Both the position numbers and the translations under genes were made by a program. Shown piece by piece: positions 1-7,832 of a stretch of DNA of 64,000 nt (position 1 is the stretch's first letter; every line of letters begins with the position of its first letter). The DNA is from an uncultured Opitutia bacterium (GTDB lineage Bacteria; Verrucomicrobiota; Verrucomicrobiia; Opitutales; Opitutaceae): NCBI GenBank assembly GCA_903825285.1, contig CAIJZY010000041.1, forward strand, positions 121,175 to 185,174. The letters run 5' to 3'. The notes below the pieces were generated by a model. The model was not told where the DNA came from and did not search any database. It was given only the letters and a program-made list of their open reading frames with translations.

Positions 1-659
1 TGCACGTCAGCTCGCTGGTCGTCATGCTGTGGAAGCGGCGCCGGCTGATCCGCAACCAGGAGACGGGCAAGATCGAGCCGTTCCGCTTCCTGCGCGCGGT
101 GTTCGGCCCCGACTCGATGGTGCCGTCCTTCCAGGACCTGCGCGACTTTGTCGCCCACCAGAAATGGTTCTTCGGCAAGGGCCCGCGGCCGCAGTTTGAC
201 CGCTGGACCTACTGGGAGCGGTTCGACTACTTCGCGGTGTTCTGGGGCGTGTTCATGATCGGCGTCTCGGGCCTGATCCTGTGGTTCCCGAAGTTCTTCA
301 CCCTGTTCCTCCCGGGCTGGATGATCAACATCGCGCACGTGATCCACTCGGACGAGGCCCTGCTCGCCGCCGGGTTCATCTTCACCTTCCACTTCTTCAA
401 CACCCATTTCCGCATCGAGAAGTTCCCGATGGACACCGTGATCTTCTCGGGCCGCATCTCGCAGACGGAAATGCTGCACGAGCGGAAGCGCTGGTACGAC
501 CGCCTGGTCGCGTCCAACCGCCTCAAGGATTACGCCGTGAAGGACGAGTGGGAGGGCCGCAAGGCCGTCGCCAAGGGCATCGGCTTCCTGTTCTTCGGCA
601 CCGGCCTGGTCCTGCTGGTCCTCATCGTCTACGCGATGATGTCCCGCCTCGGGCACTAG
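1..659 (+). CDS. Cytochrome b-type membrane subunit (5' end cut by window)
   Basis: The reading frame is already open at the window edge (first complete codon at position 3), so this is the C-terminal part of a larger protein. Three hydrophobic segments are visible: around FAVFWGVFMIGVSGLILWF, around EALLAAGFIFTFHFF, and a C-terminal one around FLFFGTGLVLLVLIVYAM. Histidines lie in or beside the membrane spans (AHVIHSDE, FTFHFFNTHF), as expected for b-heme ligands. This fits a b561/HydC-like cytochrome b domain, of the kind found next to multiheme cytochromes and NrfD subunits. It probably passes quinol electrons to the periplasmic cytochromes encoded downstream. A 525-bp spacer with a repeat separates it from the next gene, so it may form its own transcript. 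Confidence 0.6.
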   Translation, partial: HVSSLVVMLWKRRRLIRNQETGKIEPFRFLRAVFGPDSMVPSFQDLRDFVAHQKWFFGKGPRPQFDRWTYWERFDYFAVFWGVFMIGVSGLILWFPKFFTLFLPGWMINIAHVIHSDEALLAAGFIFTFHFFNTHFRIEKFPMDTVIFSGRISQTEMLHERKRWYDRLVASNRLKDYAVKDEWEGRKAVAKGIGFLFFGTGLVLLVLIVYAMMSRLGH

Positions 660-676
660 CCCCGCCTCGGGCGGGG
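660..676 (+). terminator. GC-rich hairpin after the cytochrome b gene
   Basis: A 7-bp inverted repeat, CCCCGCC-TCG-GGCGGGG, starts immediately after the stop codon. It has no clear T-tract, so intrinsic termination is only a possibility. Confidence 0.35.
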
Positions 677-723
677 AAGTGCCAGGGGGCATGTCCCAAG
701 GGCCAAAGGGCGGGCAGCAGGCA

Positions 724-745
724 GCACGGGTCTCCCGACCCGTGC
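724..745. repeat. Perfect 9-bp hairpin in intergenic spacer
   Basis: The arms GCACGGGTC and GACCCGTGC are separated by TCCC. It sits between the cytochrome b gene and a MITE-like repeat. It could be a second transcription-end structure, but there is no T-run. Confidence 0.4.
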
Positions 746-793
746 CAGCCTGAAGTCCGCGTCCAGGGAGTGGCTGCACACCACATCCCTCAC

Positions 794-950
794 CGTCATC
801 CTGAGTGAATACGAAGGATCGCAGTTCCCGCTGGCGTAGAGCCAGTGTTTCGTTCCAGACACTCGAGCAACGCCGCCAGAGTGTCGGGCGGGACAACGCG
901 GATGGGGTGGGAATAATAACAGCGATCCTTCGTCGTCACTCAGGATGACG
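794..950. repeat. MITE-like palindromic repeat, copy A (157 bp)
   Basis: The terminal inverted repeats are CGTCATCCTGAGTGAA on the left and the matching TCACTCAGGATGACG on the right. Inner arms GAAGGATCGC and GCGATCCTTC are also inverted. A second copy of almost the same length lies at 11342-11497 and shares the ends and an internal AGACACT/GTGTC motif. No coding capacity is seen, so it is probably a non-autonomous palindromic element. Confidence 0.6.
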
Positions 951-1074
951 AGGGGGATGAGTCATCCAATACCCTCCGGTTCATTGTCGTCCCCGCACCC
1001 ATGCGCGCACGGGCTCGAGGTCCTAAGATGACGGCCGGGGGAGTCGGTGGCTTAAACACACCCTTCATGCGGAC

Positions 1075-1093
1075 CTGCGCAAGATATGCGCAG
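1075..1093. promoter_or_regulatory. Palindrome upstream of cytochrome operon
   Basis: CTGCGCA and TGCGCAG are separated by 5 bp, about 90 bp upstream of the monoheme cytochrome start codon. The spacing and symmetry suit a dimeric regulator site. No promoter hexamers could be assigned with confidence. Confidence 0.3.
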
Positions 1094-1184
1094 ATTTCAC
1101 CAATGCGCGGTTAGAGCGCCGGCGGGATTTCAGCGATAGTCTGGCCCGTTAGTTACCCCATCGACCCCTATTATCTGGACTATC

Positions 1185-1511
1185 ATGAAGCGCATCCTCC
1201 TCTCCGCCGTTGTTGTCTCGAGTCTCGCCGTCGCCGCCTACGGGTTCGACGCCTCCGCCACCTGGACCGACCAGTGTGCGAAATGCCATGGGGCCGATGG
1301 CAAGGGTGAGACCAAGATGGGAAAGAAACTCAGCATCAAGGACTACACCACGGCGGAGGCCCAGGCCTCGTTCACCGACGTGGAAGGCGTCAAGGCGCTC
1401 AAGGAGGGCACCAAGGACAAGAACGGCAAGATCCGCATGAAGGCCATCGAGGGCATGACGGACGCCGACGCCCAGGCCATGGTGAAGTTCTTCCGCGGCC
1501 TGAAGAAGTAA
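1185..1511 (+). CDS. Small monoheme cytochrome c, periplasmic
   Basis: The 108-residue product begins with a typical Sec signal peptide (MKRILLSAVVVSSLAVAAYG). It has one heme c site, CAKCHG, near residue 31 and a likely distal methionine ligand in the RMKAIEGM segment. Size and layout fit a class I cytochrome c, a soluble one-electron carrier. It is the first gene of a tightly spaced plus-strand operon with a tetraheme cytochrome, an iron-sulfur protein and an NrfD subunit. It probably shuttles electrons between this inner-membrane complex and a periplasmic partner. The family is clear; the partner is inferred. Confidence 0.8.
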   Translation: MKRILLSAVVVSSLAVAAYGFDASATWTDQCAKCHGADGKGETKMGKKLSIKDYTTAEAQASFTDVEGVKALKEGTKDKNGKIRMKAIEGMTDADAQAMVKFFRGLKK

Positions 1512-1550
1512 CCGGCCTCGATTCGGTTCACGCCTTTCCCGCCCGTCGCG

Positions 1551-2198
1551 ATGCACTCCCCTCACCGGACACCCTTGGTCCTGGGCCTGCTGACCCTGGC
1601 CTTCGCGGGCCTCGCGGCGGCGTTCCTCACCGACTCGTGGGGTTATCCGGCCCCGCGGCCGCAGATCCCGCTCGTCGACAAGGCCCTCCTCGACCCCGCC
1701 ACGGTCCGCCGCTCCTACCGCGACCTGATCAAGGCGAAGGAGGACCTGTCGGACTTCGACTGCTACGGCTGCCACGAGAAGGGGCACCCGCCGCCGCTGC
1801 GCTACGACGAGAACCACAAGCTCATCGTGCCGACGGAGCACTCCGACGTGGTCATGGGCCACGGCACGCACGGCCGGAACAACAACTGTTTCAACTGCCA
1901 CAACGAAAACAACCTCACCACGCTGCAGCCCCGCGACGGCCGCGAGCTGCGGCTGGAGGACAGCACGGAGCTGTGCGGCAGCTGCCACGGCCCGACGTAC
2001 CGCGACTGGGATTCCGGCGCGCACGGCCGGATCAACGGCTATTGGAACACCAAGCTCGGTCCCGCCGTGAAGAAGGACTGCGTGAACTGCCACAACCCGC
2101 ATTCGCCCCGCTTCCCGGGCCGCAAGCCGCTGCCGGGCCCCCACCCGCTGCGCGCCCCGGGCGTCTCGGAGCCGACGGCTGAAACCACCTCCCACTGA
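1551..2198 (+). CDS. Tetraheme cytochrome c subunit
   Basis: This 215-residue protein has an N-terminal hydrophobic segment (LVLGLLTLAFAGLAAAF) that acts as a signal or membrane anchor. It contains four CXXCH heme sites: CYGCH near residue 71, CFNCH near 113, CGSCH near 142 and CVNCH near 177. Extra histidines (HSDVVMGHGTH, GAHGR) can serve as second ligands. Its stop codon is one base from the start of the iron-sulfur gene, so the two are almost certainly cotranslated. By analogy with multiheme c/FeS/NrfD complexes (Cbc, Qrc, Hmc type), it should receive electrons from the iron-sulfur subunit, or donate to it, on the periplasmic face. Confidence 0.75.
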   Translation: MHSPHRTPLVLGLLTLAFAGLAAAFLTDSWGYPAPRPQIPLVDKALLDPATVRRSYRDLIKAKEDLSDFDCYGCHEKGHPPPLRYDENHKLIVPTEHSDVVMGHGTHGRNNNCFNCHNENNLTTLQPRDGRELRLEDSTELCGSCHGPTYRDWDSGAHGRINGYWNTKLGPAVKKDCVNCHNPHSPRFPGRKPLPGPHPLRAPGVSEPTAETTSH

Positions 2199-2199
2199 C

Positions 2200-3156
2200 A
2201 TGCCTCCGACCGTCCCCACCGATCCCCTCGCCGCCGCCGCCGCCGACGCGGGCATGTCCCGGCGGAGCTTCCTGCGCACGTCCGCCGTCCTGGCCACCGG
2301 CCTCGCCGCGGTCGCCGCCAGCCTCAAGCCGCTGTTCGAGATGGAGGACATCACCTCCGCCGAGCAGTTCATGCAGAAATACTACAAGGAGCTCACGCCG
2401 GAGGACATGAAGAAGGTCCTCGCCCGCGTGGAGCGCGAGGTGGAGAAGCAGTACGGCATCCGCCCGCACGTGCGCGACCTGAAGCCGATGGACGGCGTCG
2501 AGTTCGCCTACGCGCTCAACCTCTCCCGCTGCATCGGCTGCCGGAAGTGCGTCCACGCCTGCGTGGCCGAGAACAACCAGTCGCGCAACCCCGAGATCCA
2601 GTACATCCGCGTGCTGAAGATGCCGCACGGCACCTTCGACGTGGAGAAGGGCGACCATTACTACGCGACGGAGAAGGTCCCGGAAAAAGGCTTCTTCTAC
2701 ATGCCGATCCAGTGCCAGCAGTGCCACAACCCGCCCTGCGTGAAGGTGTGCCCGGTGCACGCCACGTGGCAGGAGACGGATGGCATCACGGTGATCGACT
2801 ACGACTGGTGCATCGGTTGCCGCTACTGCGAGGCGGCCTGCCCGTACTGGGCGCGCCGGTTCAACTTCACCAAGCCGAGCATCCCGGCCGACCGCATTAA
2901 TCCGAACATGTCCTACCTCGGCAACCGGCCGCGGCGCCAGGGCGTGATGGAGAAGTGCCACTTCTGCGTGCAGCGCACGCGGGACGGCCGCTATCCGGCG
3001 TGCCTCGAGGTCTGCCCGACCGGCTCGCGCAAGTTCGGCAACATCCTCGATCCCGAGAGCGAGATCTCCCAGATCCTCCGCACGAAGCGCGTCTTCATGC
3101 AGCTCAAGGAGGACGTCGGGACCAATCCGCGGTTCTTCTACTACTTCGACGTATGA
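2200..3156 (+). CDS. Tat-exported four-cluster ferredoxin subunit (HybA/NrfC/PsrB type)
   Basis: The 318-residue product carries a twin-arginine signal, SRRSFLRTSAVLATGLAA, after about 19 residues. A start at the internal ATG at 2254 is therefore also possible. Four cysteine groups are visible: CIGCRKCVHAC from residue 111, CQQCHNPPCVKVC from 172, CIGCRYCEAAC from 204, and CHFC with a later CLEVC from 253. This is the standard four [4Fe-4S] pattern of electron-transfer subunits paired with NrfD/PsrC membrane proteins. Its TGA overlaps the ATG of the NrfD gene, which supports a stoichiometric complex. It should link quinone chemistry in NrfD with the tetraheme cytochrome. Confidence 0.85.
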   Translation: MPPTVPTDPLAAAAADAGMSRRSFLRTSAVLATGLAAVAASLKPLFEMEDITSAEQFMQKYYKELTPEDMKKVLARVEREVEKQYGIRPHVRDLKPMDGVEFAYALNLSRCIGCRKCVHACVAENNQSRNPEIQYIRVLKMPHGTFDVEKGDHYYATEKVPEKGFFYMPIQCQQCHNPPCVKVCPVHATWQETDGITVIDYDWCIGCRYCEAACPYWARRFNFTKPSIPADRINPNMSYLGNRPRRQGVMEKCHFCVQRTRDGRYPACLEVCPTGSRKFGNILDPESEISQILRTKRVFMQLKEDVGTNPRFFYYFDV

Positions 3157-4433
3157 TCACCGCCGCCCGCAACTACCTCGTCTTCCTCCGGCGGTGCGCC
3201 CGGATCGCGTTCGTCGGCGACTGGCGCTACTACACCTGGATGGGCGTGCTGACCGTCGTCGCGCTCTTCGGGCTCAATGCCTACGCCAAGCAGTTCGCCC
3301 ACGGGCTCATCGTCACCGGCATGAGCGACGAGGTCTCCTGGGGCGTCTACATCGCCAACTTCACCTTCCTCGTCGGCGTCGCCGCAGCGGCCGTGATGAT
3401 GGTCATTCCCGTCTACATCTACGACAACGAGGAGCTCCACGACCTGGTGATCTTCGGCGAGCTGCTCGCGGTGGCCGCGATCATCATGTGCCTGATGTTC
3501 GTGACGGTGGACCTCGGCCGGCCCGACCGGTTCTGGCACCTGATCCCCGGCATCGGGCAGTTCAACTTCCCGGCGTCCATGCTCAGCTGGGACGTGATCG
3601 TGCTCAACGGCTACCTGCTGCTGAACGTCCATATCTGCGGCTACCTGCTCTACAGCCGCTACCGCGGGGTGAAGCCCGGCAAGTGGTTCTACATCCCGTT
3701 CGTGTTCGTCGCGATCTTCTGGGCGGTCTCGATTCACACCGTCACGGCCTTCCTCTACGTCGGCCTCGGCGGCCGGCCGTTCTGGAACTCCTCGATCGTC
3801 GGCCCGCGCTTCCTCGCCTCGGCGTTCACCGCCGGCCCGGCGCTCATCATCCTCGCCCTGCAGGTCATCCGCCGCGTCACGCACTACCACATCACGGACA
3901 AGGCGCTGCTCACGCTGCGCGCGATCGTCCAGGTCTCGATGCTGATCAACGTGTTCCTCCTGGTGAACGAGGTCTTCAAGGAATTCTACTCGGGCAACCT
4001 GCACGTCATCTCGTCGCGCTACCTCTTCCTCGGCCTGCACGGCCACCACGCGCTCGTGCCGTGGATCTGGAGCGCCATCACGCTCAACCTCATCGCGATG
4101 GTGATCCTGGTGCTCCCGCTCAGCCGCAGCCTGAAGTACCTCAACGTCGCCTGCGTGCTCAGCATCGTGGGCATCTGGATTGAAAAGGGCATGGGTCTCG
4201 TGATCCCGGGCTTCATCCCCACGCCGCTCGGCGCGGTCGTCGAGTACACGCCCTCGCTCAACGAGACGCTGGTGTGCTTCGGCATCTGGGCGTTCGGCCT
4301 CCTCTGCTACACCATCTTCCTGCGCATGTCGGTGCCGATCCTCCAGGGCCGGCTCGCCAAGGCCAACGAGGGCATCTCCGAGCCCGGTCCCGACGACGTC
4401 GTCGAGGACACCCCCGCGCCGTCGCACTCCTGA
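3153..4433 (+). CDS. nrfD-like: NrfD/PsrC-family quinone-interacting membrane subunit
   Basis: The 426-residue polytopic membrane protein has about ten hydrophobic segments. The start at 3153 overlaps the upstream stop (ATGA). The D-L-G-R-P-D-R-F motif around residue 118 and the helix starts seen in NrfD/PsrC/HybB proteins are recognisable. Members of this family bind quinone in the membrane and contain no heme or metal. With the FeS and tetraheme subunits it forms the core of a quinol:cytochrome (or reverse) module. The C-terminal tail is acidic and proline-rich (EPGPDDVVEDTPAP). Confidence 0.85.
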   Translation: MITAARNYLVFLRRCARIAFVGDWRYYTWMGVLTVVALFGLNAYAKQFAHGLIVTGMSDEVSWGVYIANFTFLVGVAAAAVMMVIPVYIYDNEELHDLVIFGELLAVAAIIMCLMFVTVDLGRPDRFWHLIPGIGQFNFPASMLSWDVIVLNGYLLLNVHICGYLLYSRYRGVKPGKWFYIPFVFVAIFWAVSIHTVTAFLYVGLGGRPFWNSSIVGPRFLASAFTAGPALIILALQVIRRVTHYHITDKALLTLRAIVQVSMLINVFLLVNEVFKEFYSGNLHVISSRYLFLGLHGHHALVPWIWSAITLNLIAMVILVLPLSRSLKYLNVACVLSIVGIWIEKGMGLVIPGFIPTPLGAVVEYTPSLNETLVCFGIWAFGLLCYTIFLRMSVPILQGRLAKANEGISEPGPDDVVEDTPAPSHS

Positions 4434-4437
4434 CGCC

Positions 4438-4905
4438 ATGGCCAAGCAGCTCACCGCCGAGGACGTCCGGGTCTCGCTCAACGCCCACGTCGCGTCCCGC
4501 GGCGAGGAGATCCACGCCAAGTACGGCCCGGTCATCGGCTGGGCGGAGCTGCAGCAGATGCTGGAGGACCGCACGTGCGTGCGGTACCCGTGCAAGCTCG
4601 AGTTCAACGCCGCGCCGCTGCAGCCCGGCGAGTTCGCCCACCCGGTGGCGCAGGGCGACAAGCCGGAGGACGGCTACATCATGTACGTGCACCCGCTGTA
4701 CATGACGCAGCTCGCCGACGTCCCGGCCCTCGTGTGCTACCAGCTCGTGCTGGTGAACTACGGCGAGTTCGCCGCGTCGGAGGACGCCCTGACGTTCGGC
4801 GCCGCGGTGCTCGGGATCTCGGAGGATGTCTATTACGGGCGCCTCTGCGAGCTGATGGACCCGCTCGGCGACGGCACCGAGCCCGGCGGCTGCAGCTGCG
4901 GCTGA
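4438..4905 (+). CDS. Unknown 155-residue protein coupled to NrfD
   Basis: The gene starts 4 bp after the NrfD stop, so it belongs to the same operon. No signal peptide or membrane span is visible, and a cytoplasmic location is likely. The sequence has a central segment, VRYPCKLEFNAAPLQPGEFAHP, and ends in GGCSCG, a C-X-C pair that could bind metal or form a disulfide. I do not recognise the family. Its position suggests an assembly factor or accessory protein for the electron-transfer complex, but nothing in the sequence proves this. Confidence 0.6.
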   Translation: MAKQLTAEDVRVSLNAHVASRGEEIHAKYGPVIGWAELQQMLEDRTCVRYPCKLEFNAAPLQPGEFAHPVAQGDKPEDGYIMYVHPLYMTQLADVPALVCYQLVLVNYGEFAASEDALTFGAAVLGISEDVYYGRLCELMDPLGDGTEPGGCSCG

Positions 4906-5082
4906 GCGACCCCTTTTTGAAGTCCGCGTTGCCCGACCGAATGTAGCGAAGATTTTCCGCGAGACCCCGCCGCGAGCCCCGCTCCCTCCTCCCGGAAACC
5001 GCGTTGCTTTTCCCCTCCCCCAATTCAACCCCGCCGGCCGGGTTTCCCGACCGGCGCTCCGTTTCACCCCGCCGGAGTCGCC

Positions 5083-6744
5083 ATGAGTGAAGATCCCAAA
5101 CCCTCGGATGCTGTCCCGCTCGCCGCCACCCTGGCGCAGCTGGAGCGGAGGCTCCGCCGGCTGGAGCAGGCGATGTCCCTGCCGCCGCTGCCCGATGAGC
5201 CGGCTGCCGCTCAACTCATTCCCCCCGCCCCGGCCCCGGTCACCGTCCCCGCTCCGGCTCCCGCGCCGGCCGAGGAGGAGCTGGAATATGTGGTCGGCCA
5301 GAACTGGTTCGCGGCCGTGGGCATCGTGGTGCTGACCTGCGGCGTCGCGTTCGCGCTGTCCCTGCCGCTGGCATCGCTGCCCGCCGCCGTGCCGGCCCTG
5401 CTGGGCTACCTGCTCACCGGCGGCATGTTCTTCGCGGCGCATCTCTGGCGCCACAGCTTCGAGCTCGTGTCGCGCTGCCTGCGCGGGGCGGCGATGGCGC
5501 TGCTGTATTTTTCCACGCTCCGGCTTTTTTTCTTCGGGTCCGGACCGGTCCTGGACCTGGGCTCGGCCCCCGGGCGCATCGTGTTGCTGGCCGCCGTGGC
5601 CCTCAATCTCGCCCTGGCCTTCCGGCAGTCGTCCGGCGGACTCATGGTCCTGGCGCTGGTCACCGGCTACATCACCGCAATCGCACCCCAGTCCGCCGGC
5701 TGGCTGGTGGCGATGCTGCTGGTGCTGGCGGTCCTGATCGTGGGCGCCGCCTCGCGCCGGAGCGTCCCCGCGCTGCTCCTGCTGGCCGTCCCGTTCGGTT
5801 ACGCCTCCTACCTGGTCTGGATGATCGGCAGCCCCTGGGCGGGACAGCCGATCCACCTCGCCACCAGCCCCACCGCCGCGCTTTTTGGAGTGCTCGGCTA
5901 TGCGGCGATCGTGGGCGCGGGTCCGCTCGTGCGGAGCAAGCGGGAGGGCGAGGATCAGCTGACCATCCTCACGGCGGTCTTCAACTGCGCCTTGGGCTAT
6001 GGCGTGTTTCTCATCCACTCGTTCCTGGCCTTCCAGGAGCAATTCGTGGCCCTGCACCTCGCTGCCGCGGCGGTCTTTCTAATGCTGGCGGCGGAGTTCT
6101 GGCGCCGGGAGGAGAGCCGGGTGTCGACCTTCTTCTATGCCATGACCGGCTACATGGCGCTGTCAGTGGCCATCCTCAAGGCGGTCGCGCTGCCTGATGT
6201 CTTCATCTGGCTCTCGCTGCAAAGCCTCCTGGTGGTGGCCACGGCGCTCTGGTTCCGGTCCCGCTTCATCGTCGTGGCCAATTTCTTCATCTTCGTCACG
6301 GTCGTGCTCGGGTACATGATCGCCGCCGGGAAGGAGACGGGGATCAGCCTCGGTTTCGGCATCGTGGCCCTCCTGACCGCCCGGATCCTGAACTGGAAGC
6401 GCGAGCGTCTGGAGCTGCGGACCGACCTGATGCGCAACGCCTATCTTGCCTGCGCGTTTGTGGTTTTCCCCTACGCGCTCTACCATCTGGTGCCCCGTTC
6501 CTTTGTCAGCGTGTCCTGGGTCGGCGTGGCCCTGATGTACTACGTGATGAACCTCATCGTGCACAACGCCAAGTACCGCTGGATGGGACACCTTACCCTA
6601 TTGTTGACCGTGATTTATGTAGTTCTGATCGGTTTGACCCAACTTTCCTCCACCCACCGGATTGTTTCGTTCCTGGTCTTGGGAACAGTGCTTCTCATTG
6701 TTTCATTGATCTTTACGAAAGTCCGTCGGCGTTGGCGAACCTAG
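5083..6744 (+). CDS. DUF2339-like polytopic membrane protein
   Basis: The 553-residue protein starts with a short heptad-rich helix (LAQLERRLRRLEQAM), then a Pro/Ala-rich linker of about 40 residues. About fourteen to sixteen hydrophobic helices fill the rest. This architecture matches the DUF2339 family, whose function is unknown. It starts 177 bp after the previous gene, so it may have its own promoter. GC content drops near its 3' end. A role in the neighbouring electron-transfer system is possible only by position. Confidence 0.6.
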   Translation: MSEDPKPSDAVPLAATLAQLERRLRRLEQAMSLPPLPDEPAAAQLIPPAPAPVTVPAPAPAPAEEELEYVVGQNWFAAVGIVVLTCGVAFALSLPLASLPAAVPALLGYLLTGGMFFAAHLWRHSFELVSRCLRGAAMALLYFSTLRLFFFGSGPVLDLGSAPGRIVLLAAVALNLALAFRQSSGGLMVLALVTGYITAIAPQSAGWLVAMLLVLAVLIVGAASRRSVPALLLLAVPFGYASYLVWMIGSPWAGQPIHLATSPTAALFGVLGYAAIVGAGPLVRSKREGEDQLTILTAVFNCALGYGVFLIHSFLAFQEQFVALHLAAAAVFLMLAAEFWRREESRVSTFFYAMTGYMALSVAILKAVALPDVFIWLSLQSLLVVATALWFRSRFIVVANFFIFVTVVLGYMIAAGKETGISLGFGIVALLTARILNWKRERLELRTDLMRNAYLACAFVVFPYALYHLVPRSFVSVSWVGVALMYYVMNLIVHNAKYRWMGHLTLLLTVIYVVLIGLTQLSSTHRIVSFLVLGTVLLIVSLIFTKVRRRWRT

Positions 6745-6845
6745 GCTGCCGGCGTTGCGACCCCGGAAAGGGCCTGCGGCGGGTGGAATGGGTGGCTTCA
6801 AATTCATTTCCGACGCCACTACTTAACTTTAGGTATCCGGAGTAA

Positions 6846-6860
6846 TTGTGGATTCCACAA
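6846..6860. promoter_or_regulatory. Palindrome in the promoter region of the octaheme cytochrome gene
   Basis: TTGTGG-ATT-CCACAA is a perfect 6-bp inverted repeat in the 268-bp spacer upstream of the octaheme cytochrome. The spacer is clearly more AT-rich than the flanking genes, as expected for a regulated promoter. No confident -35/-10 pair was found. Confidence 0.35.
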
Positions 6861-7012
6861 AGATTGCGCGCAACTAGACAATCCATGCGCAGTCAGCTCT
6901 GCAGGAATCTCCGATAGTACAGTACGCCTAATAGTCTAAACCAACCCTCTTAGCCCTGTAGTTTTCCTAATCACCAACGATTCGTCTAGATCCGACCTGA
7001 ATCTTACCCGTC

Positions 7013-7813
7013 ATGAATATGCGCCTACACTGGACCAAACAAACCCTCATTTTCGGAGGAGCGGCTGCCTGGGGCTTGCTGCTTATCTCCTGTGTGATGG
7101 TCAATCGCACCGTCGTTGCTCCGCCCAAGATCGCTGGAGCCACTTTCGTCGGGACCAAGGAGTGCACGCAGTGCCACTCTGAGGTGACCGATCACTTCGC
7201 CTCCTCCACGCACGCCAAGATTGCCGTGGCGGATTCCAAGCTCGGTGACACGAGCTGCGAAGCCTGCCATGGTCCGGGCAGCGTCCACGTCGCCGCTGGC
7301 GGCGGCAAGGGCACGATGGTGAACCCCGGCAAGTCCCCGCAGGCCTGCTTCGCGTGCCATACGGACAAGCAGGGTCAGTTCAGCCTGCCGAACAGCCATC
7401 CGGTGCTGGCCGGCAAGATCAGCTGCGTGGACTGCCATGACGTCCACGAGGGCAAGGCGATCAAGGGCACGGGCGCTTCGCTCGAGGCCGAGATCGAGAC
7501 CTGCACGAAGTGCCATACGGCCCAGAAGGGTCCGTTCGTCTACGAGCACGGCGCGATGAAGGAAGGCTGCACGGCCTGCCACAACCCGCACGGTTCCGTG
7601 AACGCCAAGATGCTGGTCGCCCGCGACGCCAACCTCTGCCTGCGCTGCCACCTTGAGGCCCCCACCCCGGGCTCGACGGGTGAGATCAACGGCAACGCGA
7701 TCCGCCACACCTCGGAAAACCACAATTCACGCCTCATGCAGGGTACCTGCTGGAGCGCGGGCTGCCACGAGGCGCCCCACGGATCGAATTCCAGCTACCA
7801 CTTCCGCTACTGA
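7013..7813 (+). CDS. DmsE/MtrA-like octaheme cytochrome c
   Basis: The 266-residue product has an N-terminal hydrophobic stretch ending LLLISC, which fits a lipobox, so it may be a lipoprotein. Seven CXXCH sites lie near residues 51, 82, 112, 138, 164, 186 and 209. An eighth, non-canonical CX4CH (CWSAGCH) lies near residue 246. DmsE/MtrA family members normally carry about ten hemes and plug an outer-membrane barrel to move electrons across the membrane. The barrel gene follows 19 bp downstream. The short repeated C-x-x-C-H spacing and the HNPHGS signature after one site support this family. Confidence 0.75.
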   Translation: MNMRLHWTKQTLIFGGAAAWGLLLISCVMVNRTVVAPPKIAGATFVGTKECTQCHSEVTDHFASSTHAKIAVADSKLGDTSCEACHGPGSVHVAAGGGKGTMVNPGKSPQACFACHTDKQGQFSLPNSHPVLAGKISCVDCHDVHEGKAIKGTGASLEAEIETCTKCHTAQKGPFVYEHGAMKEGCTACHNPHGSVNAKMLVARDANLCLRCHLEAPTPGSTGEINGNAIRHTSENHNSRLMQGTCWSAGCHEAPHGSNSSYHFRY

Positions 7814-7832
7814 CCCCCGACCCTCACCAGCC

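Noticed and set aside
1149..2372. Long minus-strand frame opposite the cytochrome operon
   Set aside because: It runs antisense to genes with clear heme motifs and has an Arg/Val-rich shadow composition.
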